A stretch of 64,000 bases of DNA from Jonquetella anthropi DSM 22815 (GTDB lineage Bacteria > Synergistota > Synergistia > Synergistales > Dethiosulfovibrionaceae), in assembly GCF_000237805.1 (NCBI RefSeq), contig NZ_CM001376.1, positions 1,230,349 to 1,294,348 on the forward strand, given 5' to 3'. Numbering within the stretch: the stretch's first letter is position 1; the number at the start of each line of letters is the position of its first letter. Shown here piece after piece: positions 42,614-53,125 of the stretch. The translations under genes were made by a program, and so were the position numbers. The notes under the pieces are model-generated. The model was given only the letters and a program-made list of their open reading frames with translations. It did no database searches and was not told the origin of the DNA.

Positions 42614-43248
42614 TCCAGCAGTTCCTCCAAGGTCATCAGGCCGTGTTTCAGCGCCAGAAGCATGGCTTCCGTCTTGTTGTGAGCTCCCAGCTTGTCATAC
42701 ACGGAAGCGAGGTGCGTCTGAACGGTCCGCTCGCTGATGTAAAGCTGGGCCGCCACTTCTTTGCTGGACAGGCCGCGGGCCGCGCACAGGAGCACTTCTC
42801 TCTCCCGAGGCGACAGGGCTTCGGTGAGCTCTTCCTGAGCGCCCACCACAGAGGCGACTTCGCTGTCCAGGAACAGGCTGCCGGTGGCGACGGTCTGGAT
42901 GGCTTTCATCAGCGCGCCGGCTGACGTCGTCTTGAGCACAAAGCCCTTGGCTCCGGCCTTGAGCGACGCTAGAACGTACTGCTGGGAATCGTAAGAGGTG
43001 AGCATAATGGCCGCGACGGGCAGCTTGTTTTCCTTGATCCGTCGGGCAAGGGTAATGCCATCGGCGCCGGGCATGCGAATGTCCAACAGCGCCACGTCGG
43101 GCTTGAGCTCCTCAATGAGTTTCCACGCTTCGTCGCCGTCAGCCGCTTCGCCGACCAGCGCGACGTTCTCTTCACGCTCAAGGTACGCCTTCAGACCCTG
43201 CCGGGTCAGCGGATGGTCGTCAGCTAAGATCACACGAATTTTCGACAT
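42610..43248 (-). CDS. NarL/FixJ-type response regulator
   Basis: This 212-residue regulator has a receiver domain (ADDH acidic pocket at 9-12, phosphoacceptor D56 in LLDIRMPG, T/S in MLTSYD, lysine in FVLKTT). A LuxR-type helix-turn-helix follows (LSPREREVLLCAARGLSSKEVAAQLYISERTVQTHLASVYDKLG). It is the cognate partner of the kinase encoded just downstream. Target genes are unknown; autoregulation of this operon is plausible. Confidence 0.94.
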   Translation of the reverse strand: MSKIRVILADDHPLTRQGLKAYLEREENVALVGEAADGDEAWKLIEELKPDVALLDIRMPGADGITLARRIKENKLPVAAIMLTSYDSQQYVLASLKAGAKGFVLKTTSAGALMKAIQTVATGSLFLDSEVASVVGAQEELTEALSPREREVLLCAARGLSSKEVAAQLYISERTVQTHLASVYDKLGAHNKTEAMLLALKHGLMTLEELLD

Positions 43249-43323
43249 GTTCTATCTCCTCTCCAAAAAGAGTCCAATGTATATACCCGTCGTTTCAGCC
43301 GCCGTCGGCGCGAAACGGAACGG

Positions 43324-43905
43324 TCAGTTGGCCAGAGGCGTCAGGCCCAGTTGGCTTTGAACCGGACGAAGCGCCTCGATAACGCTCGTCATTAGCTCGT
43401 CAACCGGCTTCCCCATCCGCTCGGCGCCGGACGCGATGACGTCCCGGTTCACGCCGGCGGCAAACGCCTTGTCTTTCCACTTCTTCTTCACCGATTTAGC
43501 CGTCAGGTCGTCCAAGCTCCGGCTGGGACGGACCAACGCCGTGGCGATCACCAGCCCGGTCAGCTCGTCGATCGTGTAGAGCGTCCACTCCATGGGACTC
43601 GTCGGCTCGGTCGCCGAACAGATTCCCCACCCGTGGGACCGTATCGCGTGCCGGGTCGCCTCGTCGACGCCCTCGGCCTCAAGAATACGGTCCGACTCGG
43701 ACGTGTGGCGCGCCGGGTCGCTCTGGGTCATCTCCCAGTCCAGATCGTGAAGCAGTCCGACGGTCCCCCAGAACTGGGGATCCTCGCCGGCTTGCTGAGC
43801 GAAAAACTTCATGCAAGCTTCGACCGCCAGAGCGTGGCTCAGGTGCATCGGCTCCGAGTTGTAGCGTTTGAGTAAATCCCATGCCCGTTCACGACTTATC
43901 GCCAT
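43324..43905 (-). CDS. HD-domain hydrolase
   Basis: This 193-residue protein is a small HD-superfamily phosphohydrolase. The N-terminal H in LSHALAVEACMKFF, the HD pair in LLHDLDWEMT and a later H in IRSHG follow the HDIG-like order seen in predicted metal-dependent hydrolases. The substrate is unknown; nucleotides are common for the superfamily and would fit the coupled dCMP deaminase. It overlaps the deaminase gene by 17 bases, with a weak AGGA ribosome site. Confidence 0.83.
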   Translation of the reverse strand: MAISRERAWDLLKRYNSEPMHLSHALAVEACMKFFAQQAGEDPQFWGTVGLLHDLDWEMTQSDPARHTSESDRILEAEGVDEATRHAIRSHGWGICSATEPTSPMEWTLYTIDELTGLVIATALVRPSRSLDDLTAKSVKKKWKDKAFAAGVNRDVIASGAERMGKPVDELMTSVIEALRPVQSQLGLTPLAN

Positions 43906-44431
43906 TTTTATCCTGCCCCCTCAGGCCTTCCAGTTCATGCTCGGCAAAATACAGACAGCTCAAAATGTGGTCGTATTTCTCCTTCGGGAACTGTTCCGTC
44001 ACGACGCCCGCCTGCTCGCGAAGCTGAACCCCCAGCTCGTCAGGATACCCTTGAAGGTACACGACCCGCCGGATTCCCGCGTTGATCAGCGCTTTGGAGC
44101 AGAACACGCAGGGCGAGTGAGTACAGTACAGCTCGCCGTCGTCGGTAACGACTCCCTGACTGGCCGCGAGGGCTATGGCGTTCATCTCCGCGTGAGACCC
44201 TCGACACAGCTCGTGCTTCTGCCCTGACGGTATGCCCAGCTGAGCGCGCAGACATCCGGTCTCGCTGCAGTGCGGCGTGCCCCTCGGCGCGCCGTTGTAT
44301 CCGGTGCTGATGACCTGTCCGTGGCGGACGATGACCGCTCCCACGCGCCGGCGAAGGCACGTGCTGCGGGTCGCAGCGACCAGCGCCAGCATCATGAAAT
44401 AGCTGTCCCAATCAGGGCGGTTCCAGTCCAT
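43889..44431 (-). CDS. dCMP deaminase (ComEB-like)
   Basis: This zinc enzyme deaminates dCMP to dUMP, supplying thymidylate synthesis. The 180-residue protein has the zinc/catalytic motif SHAEMNAI (H80, E82), PCVFC (C108, C111) and the substrate-side GYNGAPRGTPHC typical of dCMP deaminases. The remaining N-terminal cysteines could bind a second zinc, as in several bacterial homologues. The ATG has GAGGGG upstream. It heads the tightly spaced reverse-strand gene string that runs to 36186. Confidence 0.92.
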   Translation of the reverse strand: MDWNRPDWDSYFMMLALVAATRSTCLRRRVGAVIVRHGQVISTGYNGAPRGTPHCSETGCLRAQLGIPSGQKHELCRGSHAEMNAIALAASQGVVTDDGELYCTHSPCVFCSKALINAGIRRVVYLQGYPDELGVQLREQAGVVTEQFPKEKYDHILSCLYFAEHELEGLRGQDKNGDKS

Positions 44432-44455
44432 AGTATTCCCCTCTCATAGTTGCTC

Positions 44456-44461
44456 ATCATA
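44456..44461 (-). promoter_or_regulatory. Probable -10 box for the dCMP deaminase operon
   Basis: The reverse strand reads TGATATGAT (extended -10) about 25 bases before the ATG, with a second AT-rich TAAAAT just upstream. The -35 is not clear. Confidence 0.4.
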
Positions 44462-44564
44462 TCATTTTATCGCATGCCGGCGGTCGGATATTTTGCAGTA
44501 GCCGCCGTTCGGGCAAATTCACCAAAGTTCAGCCTCCCGACCTGTCTGGATAGGCTTTGTACCA

Positions 44565-44573
44565 TGATACAAT
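44565..44573 (+). promoter_or_regulatory. Extended -10 promoter candidate before the truncated transporter
   Basis: TGATACAAT within the near-palindrome TTGTACCATGATACAA. It could drive the truncated transporter and GIY-YIG genes. Confidence 0.35.
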
Positions 44574-44610
44574 AAATTTGCAAAAAGGGCCGGCGCTGAC
44601 CGGCGTGCGG

Positions 44611-45336
44611 ATGGGGTTTCTCTCCGTTGGTCTCTGGTGGTTCGCCCTCACCCTGCCTTTTATGCGCTTCGTGGACGAACCGCCGGTCGCCTCGGCCGAC
44701 GGGGGCCTGTCGGCCGCCCTGCGGGAGCTTCGGCAGACGTGGAACGAACTCAAGCAGTACCCGGAAGCCTTTCGCTTTCTCTTGGCCTTCTGGCTCTACA
44801 ACGACGGCATCGGCACGATCGTCCGAATGGCCGCGCTGTTCGGAGCCGGGGTCGGCCTGTCGTCCGACTCGCTCGCGCTGGCGATGCTTCTCACCCAGTT
44901 CGTCGGCGTGCCGGCGGCTCTGGCGTTCGCCTTCTCCGCCGGCCGGTTCGGCGCCAAACGGCTTTTAACCGGCTCGCTCCTCTGGTACTTGGCCATCTGC
45001 TTGGCCGCGCCGTTCATCACCAAGAACTGGCACTTCTGGATGATGGCCGTAGCGGTCGGCTTAGTACAGGGAGGCTCCCAGAGCATCAGCCGGTCGCTTT
45101 TCGCCTCGATGATTCCGCCCGAACGGTCGGGCCTCTTCTTCGGCCTGTACAGCCTGTCGAGCAAGTTCGCCGGCATCGTGGGACCGATGCTCTGCGGCCT
45201 GACCGCTTCGATCACCGGCAAGCCTCACGCCGCCATCGCGGTTATCGGGCTGACGTTCGCCGGCGGGCTTATTATTCTCCGCTTTGTGGACGTCGAGCGC
45301 GGGCGACGAAGGATTCATTCCGATGAGCGGCGCTGA
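44611..45336 (+). pseudogene. C-terminal half of an Atg22/UMF1-type MFS transporter
   Basis: The readable protein (about 241 residues) matches only the second half of the UMF1/Atg22-like transporter family. It starts at the inter-domain region (GLWWFALTLPFMRFV) and keeps the loop QYPEAFRFLLAFWLYNDGIGTI, FGAKRLL, GLVQGGSQSISRSLFASMIP, the FGLYSLSSKFAGIVGP segment and the final FVDVERGRRR. Full-length members have about 420-450 residues and twelve helices; the first six helices are missing and no matching sequence lies upstream. It is probably a deletion remnant, although an extended -10 promoter remains. The start is arbitrary (GTG 44605 or ATG 44611). Confidence 0.75.
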
Positions 45337-45640
45337 CTGCTGGACCTACCTGCTTCGCTGCCGGGACGGTTCGCTTTACGCCGGCTGGACGGTTGACGTC
45401 CAAGCGCGGCTCAAGGTTCACAACAGCGGACGAGGCTCCCGGTACGTCAACTCCCGGCGGCCCGCCGTCCTCGCCGCCAGTTGGCGCTGGCCCGACAAAA
45501 CGCTTGCCATGAGCGCCGAGGCGACCATCAAGCGGCTCAGTCGCGCCCAAAAGGAAGCGCTCATCACCGGAGAACTCCAGCTGCTCGCCTCGGGCGGCCA
45601 CGTCGTCGTCGCGGCGGGGGACGTCCGGCCGAATCACTAA
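45323..45640 (+). CDS. GIY-YIG domain protein (YhbQ/UPF0213 type)
   Basis: This 105-residue protein is a single GIY-YIG nuclease-like domain. It has WTYLLRCRDGSLYAGWT (the Y-L...Y-x-G elements), the R-L-K-V-H-N-S-G-R-G-S-R-Y signature, and a late glutamate in SAEATIKRLSR. Such YhbQ-like proteins are implicated in DNA or nucleotide metabolism, but their role is poorly defined. The ATG at 45323 lies inside the end of the truncated transporter gene (14-base overlap). A terminator follows. Confidence 0.88.
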   Translation: MSGADCWTYLLRCRDGSLYAGWTVDVQARLKVHNSGRGSRYVNSRRPAVLAASWRWPDKTLAMSAEATIKRLSRAQKEALITGELQLLASGGHVVVAAGDVRPNH

Positions 45641-45660
45641 GGAAGCGCCTCATAACAGGT

Positions 45661-45692
45661 CAGCCGAAGCCCTAGGGGCTTCGGCTGTTTTT
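45661..45692 (+). terminator. Terminator after the GIY-YIG gene
   Basis: CAGCCGAAGCC, CTAG centre and complement followed by TTTTT. Confidence 0.88.
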
Positions 45693-45725
45693 CAGAACGT
45701 CCGGACGACGCTCAGCTTTTTCCCC

Positions 45726-45754
45726 TTTGAAGTCCCAGTCTAGCGTGGTAGATT
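45726..45754 (+). promoter_or_regulatory. Possible promoter for the Crp/Fnr-type regulator
   Basis: TTTGAA and TAGATT with a 17-base spacer, about 45 bases before the gene. Moderate match only. Confidence 0.35.
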
Positions 45755-45800
45755 AGGAACGCCTAACAGAGGCAAACGAATGAGAGAAGGGGGCAAGGCC

Positions 45801-46493
45801 ATGGGACAAACGCTTCGTCAGATTTGGGACGAGACGGCCTGCCGGCTTTTAGCCGAGCGGACGCCGCTTTTTGCCGGCTTCGACCCTCACGACCTGCCGC
45901 TGGCGCTCGCCTGCCTCGGCGCGAGCCAAAAGGAGTACGCCAAAGGGCAGACTATCATCAATCTGGGGGAACCGCTTCGTCTGGCCGGCGTCGCCCTGTC
46001 GGGAACTCTCCACCTCGAAACCTGTTCCCCCGACGGCGAGCGGCAGATCATCATTCCGCTGGAGCCCGGCGACCTGTACGGCGGCACCGAGGCATGCGCG
46101 GGACAGACCTGCGCGCCGTTCCGGGTCGTGAGCCTTCAGCCGTCCCGGGTGCTCCACATCGACCTTTCGAGCGTCGTCCACCCGACCGTTCCCGTCTGTC
46201 CCTACCGGGCAAAGGTGATGGAAAATCTCCTTCGCCTTCTGGCCGGCCAGAACCTTCAGCTTCAGCAAAAACTTGAAATGCTTTCGGCGAAAAGCCTGCG
46301 GGACAGACTCTTGGAATACCTGAAACGACAGAGCCAAAAGGCCGGCAGCCCGTCGTTCCTCATCCCGTTCTCCAGAGCTGAGCTGGCCGACTACTTAGGA
46401 GCCGATCGAAGCGCCCTGTCCCGGGAGCTGGGCCGCATGAAGTCCGACGGCCTGATCGACTTCTGCCGCAGCCGTTTCTGCCTCAAGATGTGA
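45801..46493 (+). CDS. Crp/Fnr-family transcriptional regulator
   Basis: This 230-residue regulator has an N-terminal cyclic-nucleotide-binding-like beta roll (about 15-125: KGQTIINLGEPL, LSGTLHLE, LEPGDLYGG), a dimerisation helix (about 135-165), and a C-terminal winged helix with SRAELADYLGADRSALSRELGRMKSDGLI. The cAMP-binding Arg-Ser pair of CRP is not visible, and the N-terminal Fe-S cysteine cluster of FNR is absent, although eight cysteines are scattered. The effector is unknown. ATG 45801 has AAGGGGG 8 bases upstream; an in-frame ATG at 45780 is possible. Confidence 0.88.
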   Translation: MGQTLRQIWDETACRLLAERTPLFAGFDPHDLPLALACLGASQKEYAKGQTIINLGEPLRLAGVALSGTLHLETCSPDGERQIIIPLEPGDLYGGTEACAGQTCAPFRVVSLQPSRVLHIDLSSVVHPTVPVCPYRAKVMENLLRLLAGQNLQLQQKLEMLSAKSLRDRLLEYLKRQSQKAGSPSFLIPFSRAELADYLGADRSALSRELGRMKSDGLIDFCRSRFCLKM

Positions 46494-46504
46494 CAAGCTG
46501 ACAG

Positions 46505-46541
46505 AAAAAAGGCAGCCCCTCGAGGGCTGCCTTCATTTTTT
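46505..46541. terminator. Bidirectional terminator between the regulator and aminotransferase genes
   Basis: AAGGCAGCCC, a short loop and GGGCTGCCTT, with A-rich left and TTCATTTTTT right flanks, between convergent genes. Confidence 0.85.
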
Positions 46542-46556
46542 AGGTCCGCTTCGACA

Positions 46557-47750
46557 TCAACGCCGAGCGATAGACTCGACAAAGCCGCGAATCTTTTCTA
46601 AGCCGCGGACGATCGCGCTTTCCGACGCGGCAAACGACAGCCGAAAGAAGTTCTCCAGCCCGGGACCGAAGTCCCCGGCCGGGACGACTGCCACGCCGCA
46701 GCGTTCGAGCAAATCGGCGGCGAACCACTCACCGCTCAGCCCAGTCCCTTCTGTGCTGACGAGAGCGTAAAAGGCCCCCTGCGGCCGGACGAACGTCAGG
46801 CCAGAAATTTTTTGGAGGCCGCTCACGACCAGCTCGCGCCGCCGCGCAAAGCTCTGGAGCATCGCGCGCACCGCCGTTTCCGTCGCGGGATCGGCCAGCC
46901 CGCGGGCAAGCCCCTCTTGGACGAACGTGTTTCCCGACGCTGTCGTGTACTGGTGAACCTTCACCATCGAGCTGACCAGTTCCTTGGGCGCGCTGACGTA
47001 GCCCACCCGCCAGCCCGTCATGGCGTAGGTCTTTGAGAAGCCGTTGACCAACAGCGTCCGCTCCCTCATGCCCGGCAGACCAGCCATCGAGCAGAACGCG
47101 CTTCCGCCGTAGATCAGCCGGTTGTAAATCTCGTCGCTCAAGACCAACAGATTATGCCGCTCGGCCAGCCGAGCCAAGCCAGCGAGCAGCTCTTGAGGGA
47201 AAACCGCCCCGCTGGGATTGCACGGGTTATTCACCACGATCATCCTCGTCCGGACCGTGACGTGACGTGCCACCTCGTCCAAGTCGGGCTGAAAGCCGTT
47301 CTCCGGCCGGCATGGGACGAGGACGGGACGGGCGCCGCAGAGCCGGACGACGTTCTCATAGCTGATAAACGCGGGCGTGAGAATAATCACCTCGTCTCCC
47401 GGGCCGACGAACGCCCACAGGGCGTGATGGAGCGCCTCAGCCCCGCCGGTGGTAATCAAAATTTCTTCTTCCGGGTCGTATGACAGGCCGCTTGACGATT
47501 TCATCAGACCGGCCACGGCTTGGCGCAGTTCCAGCACGCCCCGGTTGGAACAGTAATGGGTTCGGTTGGCCAACAGGGCCTGACAGGTCCCGTCCTTAAT
47601 CGGCTGGGGCGTGTCGAAATCCGGTTCGCCCACGCTGAACGAGATGACCGGCCGGCCCGCCCTTTCCATAGCCCGAGCCTTGTCGAGAACCGCCCGTATC
47701 CGGGAAGACCGGACGCCTTCCAGCCGGCCTGCCGGAGAAAAATCCGCCAT
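46557..47750 (-). CDS. PLP-dependent aminotransferase, class I/II (aspartate-type)
   Basis: This 397-residue fold-type I aminotransferase transfers amino groups between an amino acid and a 2-oxo acid. It has ISFSVGEPDFDTP at the N-terminus, PLP-phosphate residues, N178 in NNPCNPSG, D206 in SDEIY, the Schiff-base K240 in NGFSKTYAMTGWRVGY and a C-terminal R in FFRLSFA. Substrate could be aspartate, alanine or aromatic amino acids. ATG 47750 has AGGAGG 8 bases upstream. It converges with the Crp/Fnr-type regulator. Confidence 0.92.
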   Translation of the reverse strand: MADFSPAGRLEGVRSSRIRAVLDKARAMERAGRPVISFSVGEPDFDTPQPIKDGTCQALLANRTHYCSNRGVLELRQAVAGLMKSSSGLSYDPEEEILITTGGAEALHHALWAFVGPGDEVIILTPAFISYENVVRLCGARPVLVPCRPENGFQPDLDEVARHVTVRTRMIVVNNPCNPSGAVFPQELLAGLARLAERHNLLVLSDEIYNRLIYGGSAFCSMAGLPGMRERTLLVNGFSKTYAMTGWRVGYVSAPKELVSSMVKVHQYTTASGNTFVQEGLARGLADPATETAVRAMLQSFARRRELVVSGLQKISGLTFVRPQGAFYALVSTEGTGLSGEWFAADLLERCGVAVVPAGDFGPGLENFFRLSFAASESAIVRGLEKIRGFVESIARR

Positions 47751-47783
47751 GTTCACGCCTCCTGACGTCTCAAAACTTATCAA

Positions 47784-47977
47784 ACCCGACCGCCCTGTTC
47801 GGCGGCCGGTGTTCGGGTGAGGATAACTTTACAACAAAACGCCCGAGTTTTCACCGGCTTTCAAAACTCCCGCCGGATCAAACCGAAAAACTTCGGCCTT
47901 CCGGCGCTCTGCGCTAAGAAAATGATCAGAAAATTAAAAAGAGGCCTGCAAATATGCCCTTTCGGGTCATCGAAGTG
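47784..47977. other. Hairpin-rich intergenic region between divergent aminotransferase and metG genes
   Basis: This gap has no gene. Visible structures are a two-part stem (ACCCGA...TCGGGT around CCGCC...GGCGG, 47784-47818), GAGTTTT...AAAACTC (47845-47869) and CCGAA-AAAC-TTCGG (47883-47896). None has a T-run. On the reverse strand TCGG(G)TTTGAT occurs twice (near 47790 and 47880). The aminotransferase promoter must be here but is not obvious. Confidence 0.4.
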
Positions 47978-48006
47978 TTGAACGACTGCCGCTTCCGCGC
48001 TAGAAT
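47978..48006 (+). promoter_or_regulatory. Promoter for metG
   Basis: TTGAAC (47978-47983) and TAGAAT (48001-48006) with a 17-base spacer. The short leader contains a GGCCGC/GCGGCC hairpin (48023-48042) before the ribosome site. Confidence 0.75.
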
Positions 48007-48065
48007 AACAAAATCACCCGGCGGCCGCGGGCTTCAGCGGCCCCCCTGGTTAGGAGGCAGAAGTC

Positions 48066-49994
48066 ATGAGCAAAAGTTTTTACATCACCACGCCGATTTA
48101 CTACGTCAACGATATCCCCCACATTGGACACGCCTACACCACCATCGCGGCCGACGTGATGGCCCGGTTCAAGCGAATGTCCGGGTATGACGTCTTCTTC
48201 CTTACCGGCACCGACGAGCACGGCCAGAAGGTCGCCCAAGCGGCAGCGGCCAAGGGAGTTGACCCGCAGAAGCTGACCGACGGCCTGTCGGAGAAGTTCC
48301 GCGAGCTGCTGCCCGTCATCGGGGCCAGCAACGACGATTTTATCCGGACAACCCAAGAGCGGCACATCAAGACCGTTCAGGCGATCTTCCAAAAGCTGCT
48401 GGCTCAGGGCGACATCTACAAGGGAACGTACAAGGGGCTGTACTGCGTGCCCTGCGAGGCGTACGTGCCAGAAAGCAGCGCCGGCGAGGGAAGAACCTGC
48501 CCGGACTGCGGCCGGCCTTTGATTGAAATGGAAGAAGAGAGCTACTTCCTCCGCACGTCCGCGTGGGCTGACAAGCTGCTGGCCTTTTACGAAGCCAACC
48601 CGAACGCCATCGGCCCGCAGCAGCGGTACAACGAGGTCGTCAGCTTCCTCCGCGGCGGCCTGAAAGACCAGTCGATCTCCCGCACGACGGTCAAGTGGGC
48701 GATCCCCGTCCCGGGCGACGAGCGGCATACCATCTACGTATGGTTCGACGCGCTGATCAACTACCTGACCGCCTGCGGCTACGGGACCGACCAGAAGAAA
48801 ATGGACGCGTTCTGGCCTGAGGTCAATCACCTAGTCGGCAAGGATATCATTCGGTTCCACTGCATTATTTGGCCGATCATGCTGATGATGCTCGGCCTGA
48901 CGCCGCCCAAGCAGGTCTTCTCCCACGGCTGGTGGACCGTCGAGGGCGAGAAGATGTCCAAGTCCAAGGGGAACGCGGTGAACCCTCACGAGATGATCGG
49001 CCGCTACGGCCGCGACGCGTTCCGGTATTTCCTCTTCCGCCAGATGCCCTTCGGGCTTGACGGCGACTTCTCTGAAGAGGCTCTGGCCAAGCAGATCAAC
49101 AGCGATTTGGCCAACGACTTGGGCAACCTGCTGAGCCGCACCGTGACGATGGCGGTCAAGTATCAGGAGGGCGTCGTCGCCGCGCCGCAGAAGCGCGAGG
49201 CACTGGACGAAGAGGTGGCCGCGCTGGGGGCGAAGACGGCAGAAGAGTACCGCTCGCTGATGGATGGCTACGGGTTTGAAGACGCCTTGAAGGCCCTTTG
49301 GAGCCTGATTAGCCGCGCCAACAAATATATCGACGAGACGATGCCGTGGAAACTCTCCGGCCCGGAGAACGCCGAGCGGCTCAACCAAGTGCTTTACACC
49401 CTGTGCGAAGTCCTTCGGCTGTCTGCTCTGGGAGTTGCCCCGTTCATGCCCGAGTCGGCAAATCGAATCTGGGAGCAGCTGGGCCTCGCCGGCTCGCCCG
49501 AGTCGGTCGGCTGGGAGAGCTGGAAGTGGGGCGGCGTGGAAGAGTACCGCACTCACCGGGGCGACGCGCTGTTCCCGAGAATCGACATGGTTCAGTGGGC
49601 CAAGGACAAGGCGGCCAGAGACGCCGCCAAGCTCGGCCCGACCGATCGGGAGCCTGAGATCTCGATCGACGACTTCTCCAAGATCGAACTGCGTGTAGCC
49701 CAGATCGTTTCGGTCGAACCGATTCAGCGGGCGAAGAAGCTCTACAAGCTCACGATTGACTTGGGCTTTGAAAAGCGCGTCATCGCGTCCAGCATCAAGG
49801 AGTTTTACACGCCCGAGCAGCTGACCGGACGGCGGATCATCGTGGTAGCCAACCTCAAGCCGGCGGTCATGTGCGGCGTGGAAAGCAAAGGCATGCTTTT
49901 AGCCGCGTCGGTCCGCACGCCTGACGGCAAAAAGGAGACCCTCTCGCTTCTGGCTCCTGTGGAGGATATTCCTCTGGGAACCCGGGTTCACTGA
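48066..49994 (+). CDS. metG: Methionyl-tRNA synthetase
   Basis: This class I synthetase charges tRNA-Met. The 642-residue protein has the HIGH motif (19-22), a zinc knuckle with C127, C130, C145 and C148, the KMSKS motif at about 296-300, an anticodon-binding helical domain, and a C-terminal tRNA-binding OB-fold (about 535-642, ISIDDFSKIELRVAQI) that makes the enzyme dimeric. The start is ATG with TAGGAGG 8 bases upstream. It leads a cluster with tatD, tgt and tsaC. Confidence 0.96.
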   Translation: MSKSFYITTPIYYVNDIPHIGHAYTTIAADVMARFKRMSGYDVFFLTGTDEHGQKVAQAAAAKGVDPQKLTDGLSEKFRELLPVIGASNDDFIRTTQERHIKTVQAIFQKLLAQGDIYKGTYKGLYCVPCEAYVPESSAGEGRTCPDCGRPLIEMEEESYFLRTSAWADKLLAFYEANPNAIGPQQRYNEVVSFLRGGLKDQSISRTTVKWAIPVPGDERHTIYVWFDALINYLTACGYGTDQKKMDAFWPEVNHLVGKDIIRFHCIIWPIMLMMLGLTPPKQVFSHGWWTVEGEKMSKSKGNAVNPHEMIGRYGRDAFRYFLFRQMPFGLDGDFSEEALAKQINSDLANDLGNLLSRTVTMAVKYQEGVVAAPQKREALDEEVAALGAKTAEEYRSLMDGYGFEDALKALWSLISRANKYIDETMPWKLSGPENAERLNQVLYTLCEVLRLSALGVAPFMPESANRIWEQLGLAGSPESVGWESWKWGGVEEYRTHRGDALFPRIDMVQWAKDKAARDAAKLGPTDREPEISIDDFSKIELRVAQIVSVEPIQRAKKLYKLTIDLGFEKRVIASSIKEFYTPEQLTGRRIIVVANLKPAVMCGVESKGMLLAASVRTPDGKKETLSLLAPVEDIPLGTRVH

Positions 49995-50070
49995 CCGTTT
50001 CAGGCCCTCGAGCGCCCCTGCCCGAGGGCCTTTCTCTTTGCCACCCCAAAGGAGACCAAATTTTTTCCTG

Positions 50071-52924
<2,854 letters not shown>

Positions 52925-53013
52925 GCCGGAAGTTTTGAAAGGACCATTATTTTTCACATTTTGGGGATAAACTAGGGGCTTCTTTTGTCTTTTCCCGTCG
53001 CTTTTTTGGGGAA

Positions 53014-53032
53014 AATATCGTAAACTGATATT
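53014..53032. promoter_or_regulatory. Inverted repeat upstream of the PucR/CdaR-type regulator
   Basis: AATATC-N7-GATATT lies about 95 bases before the regulator gene in an AT-rich stretch. It is a good candidate for an autoregulatory operator. No promoter is clear around it. Confidence 0.45.
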
Positions 53033-53125
53033 GTGACGTTTGTATCATTTGGTCTCAGGACAAGCGATTTATTTTTGAATCAGCAGTTTAACGGTAAAAA
53101 GGGATTTCCAGGAGGGACGGAAGAA

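Noticed and set aside
47784-47977. Fnr/Crp box (TTGAT-N4-ATCAA) before the aminotransferase gene
   Set aside because: Half-sites TTTGAT occur but only as direct repeats; no proper inverted pair is present.
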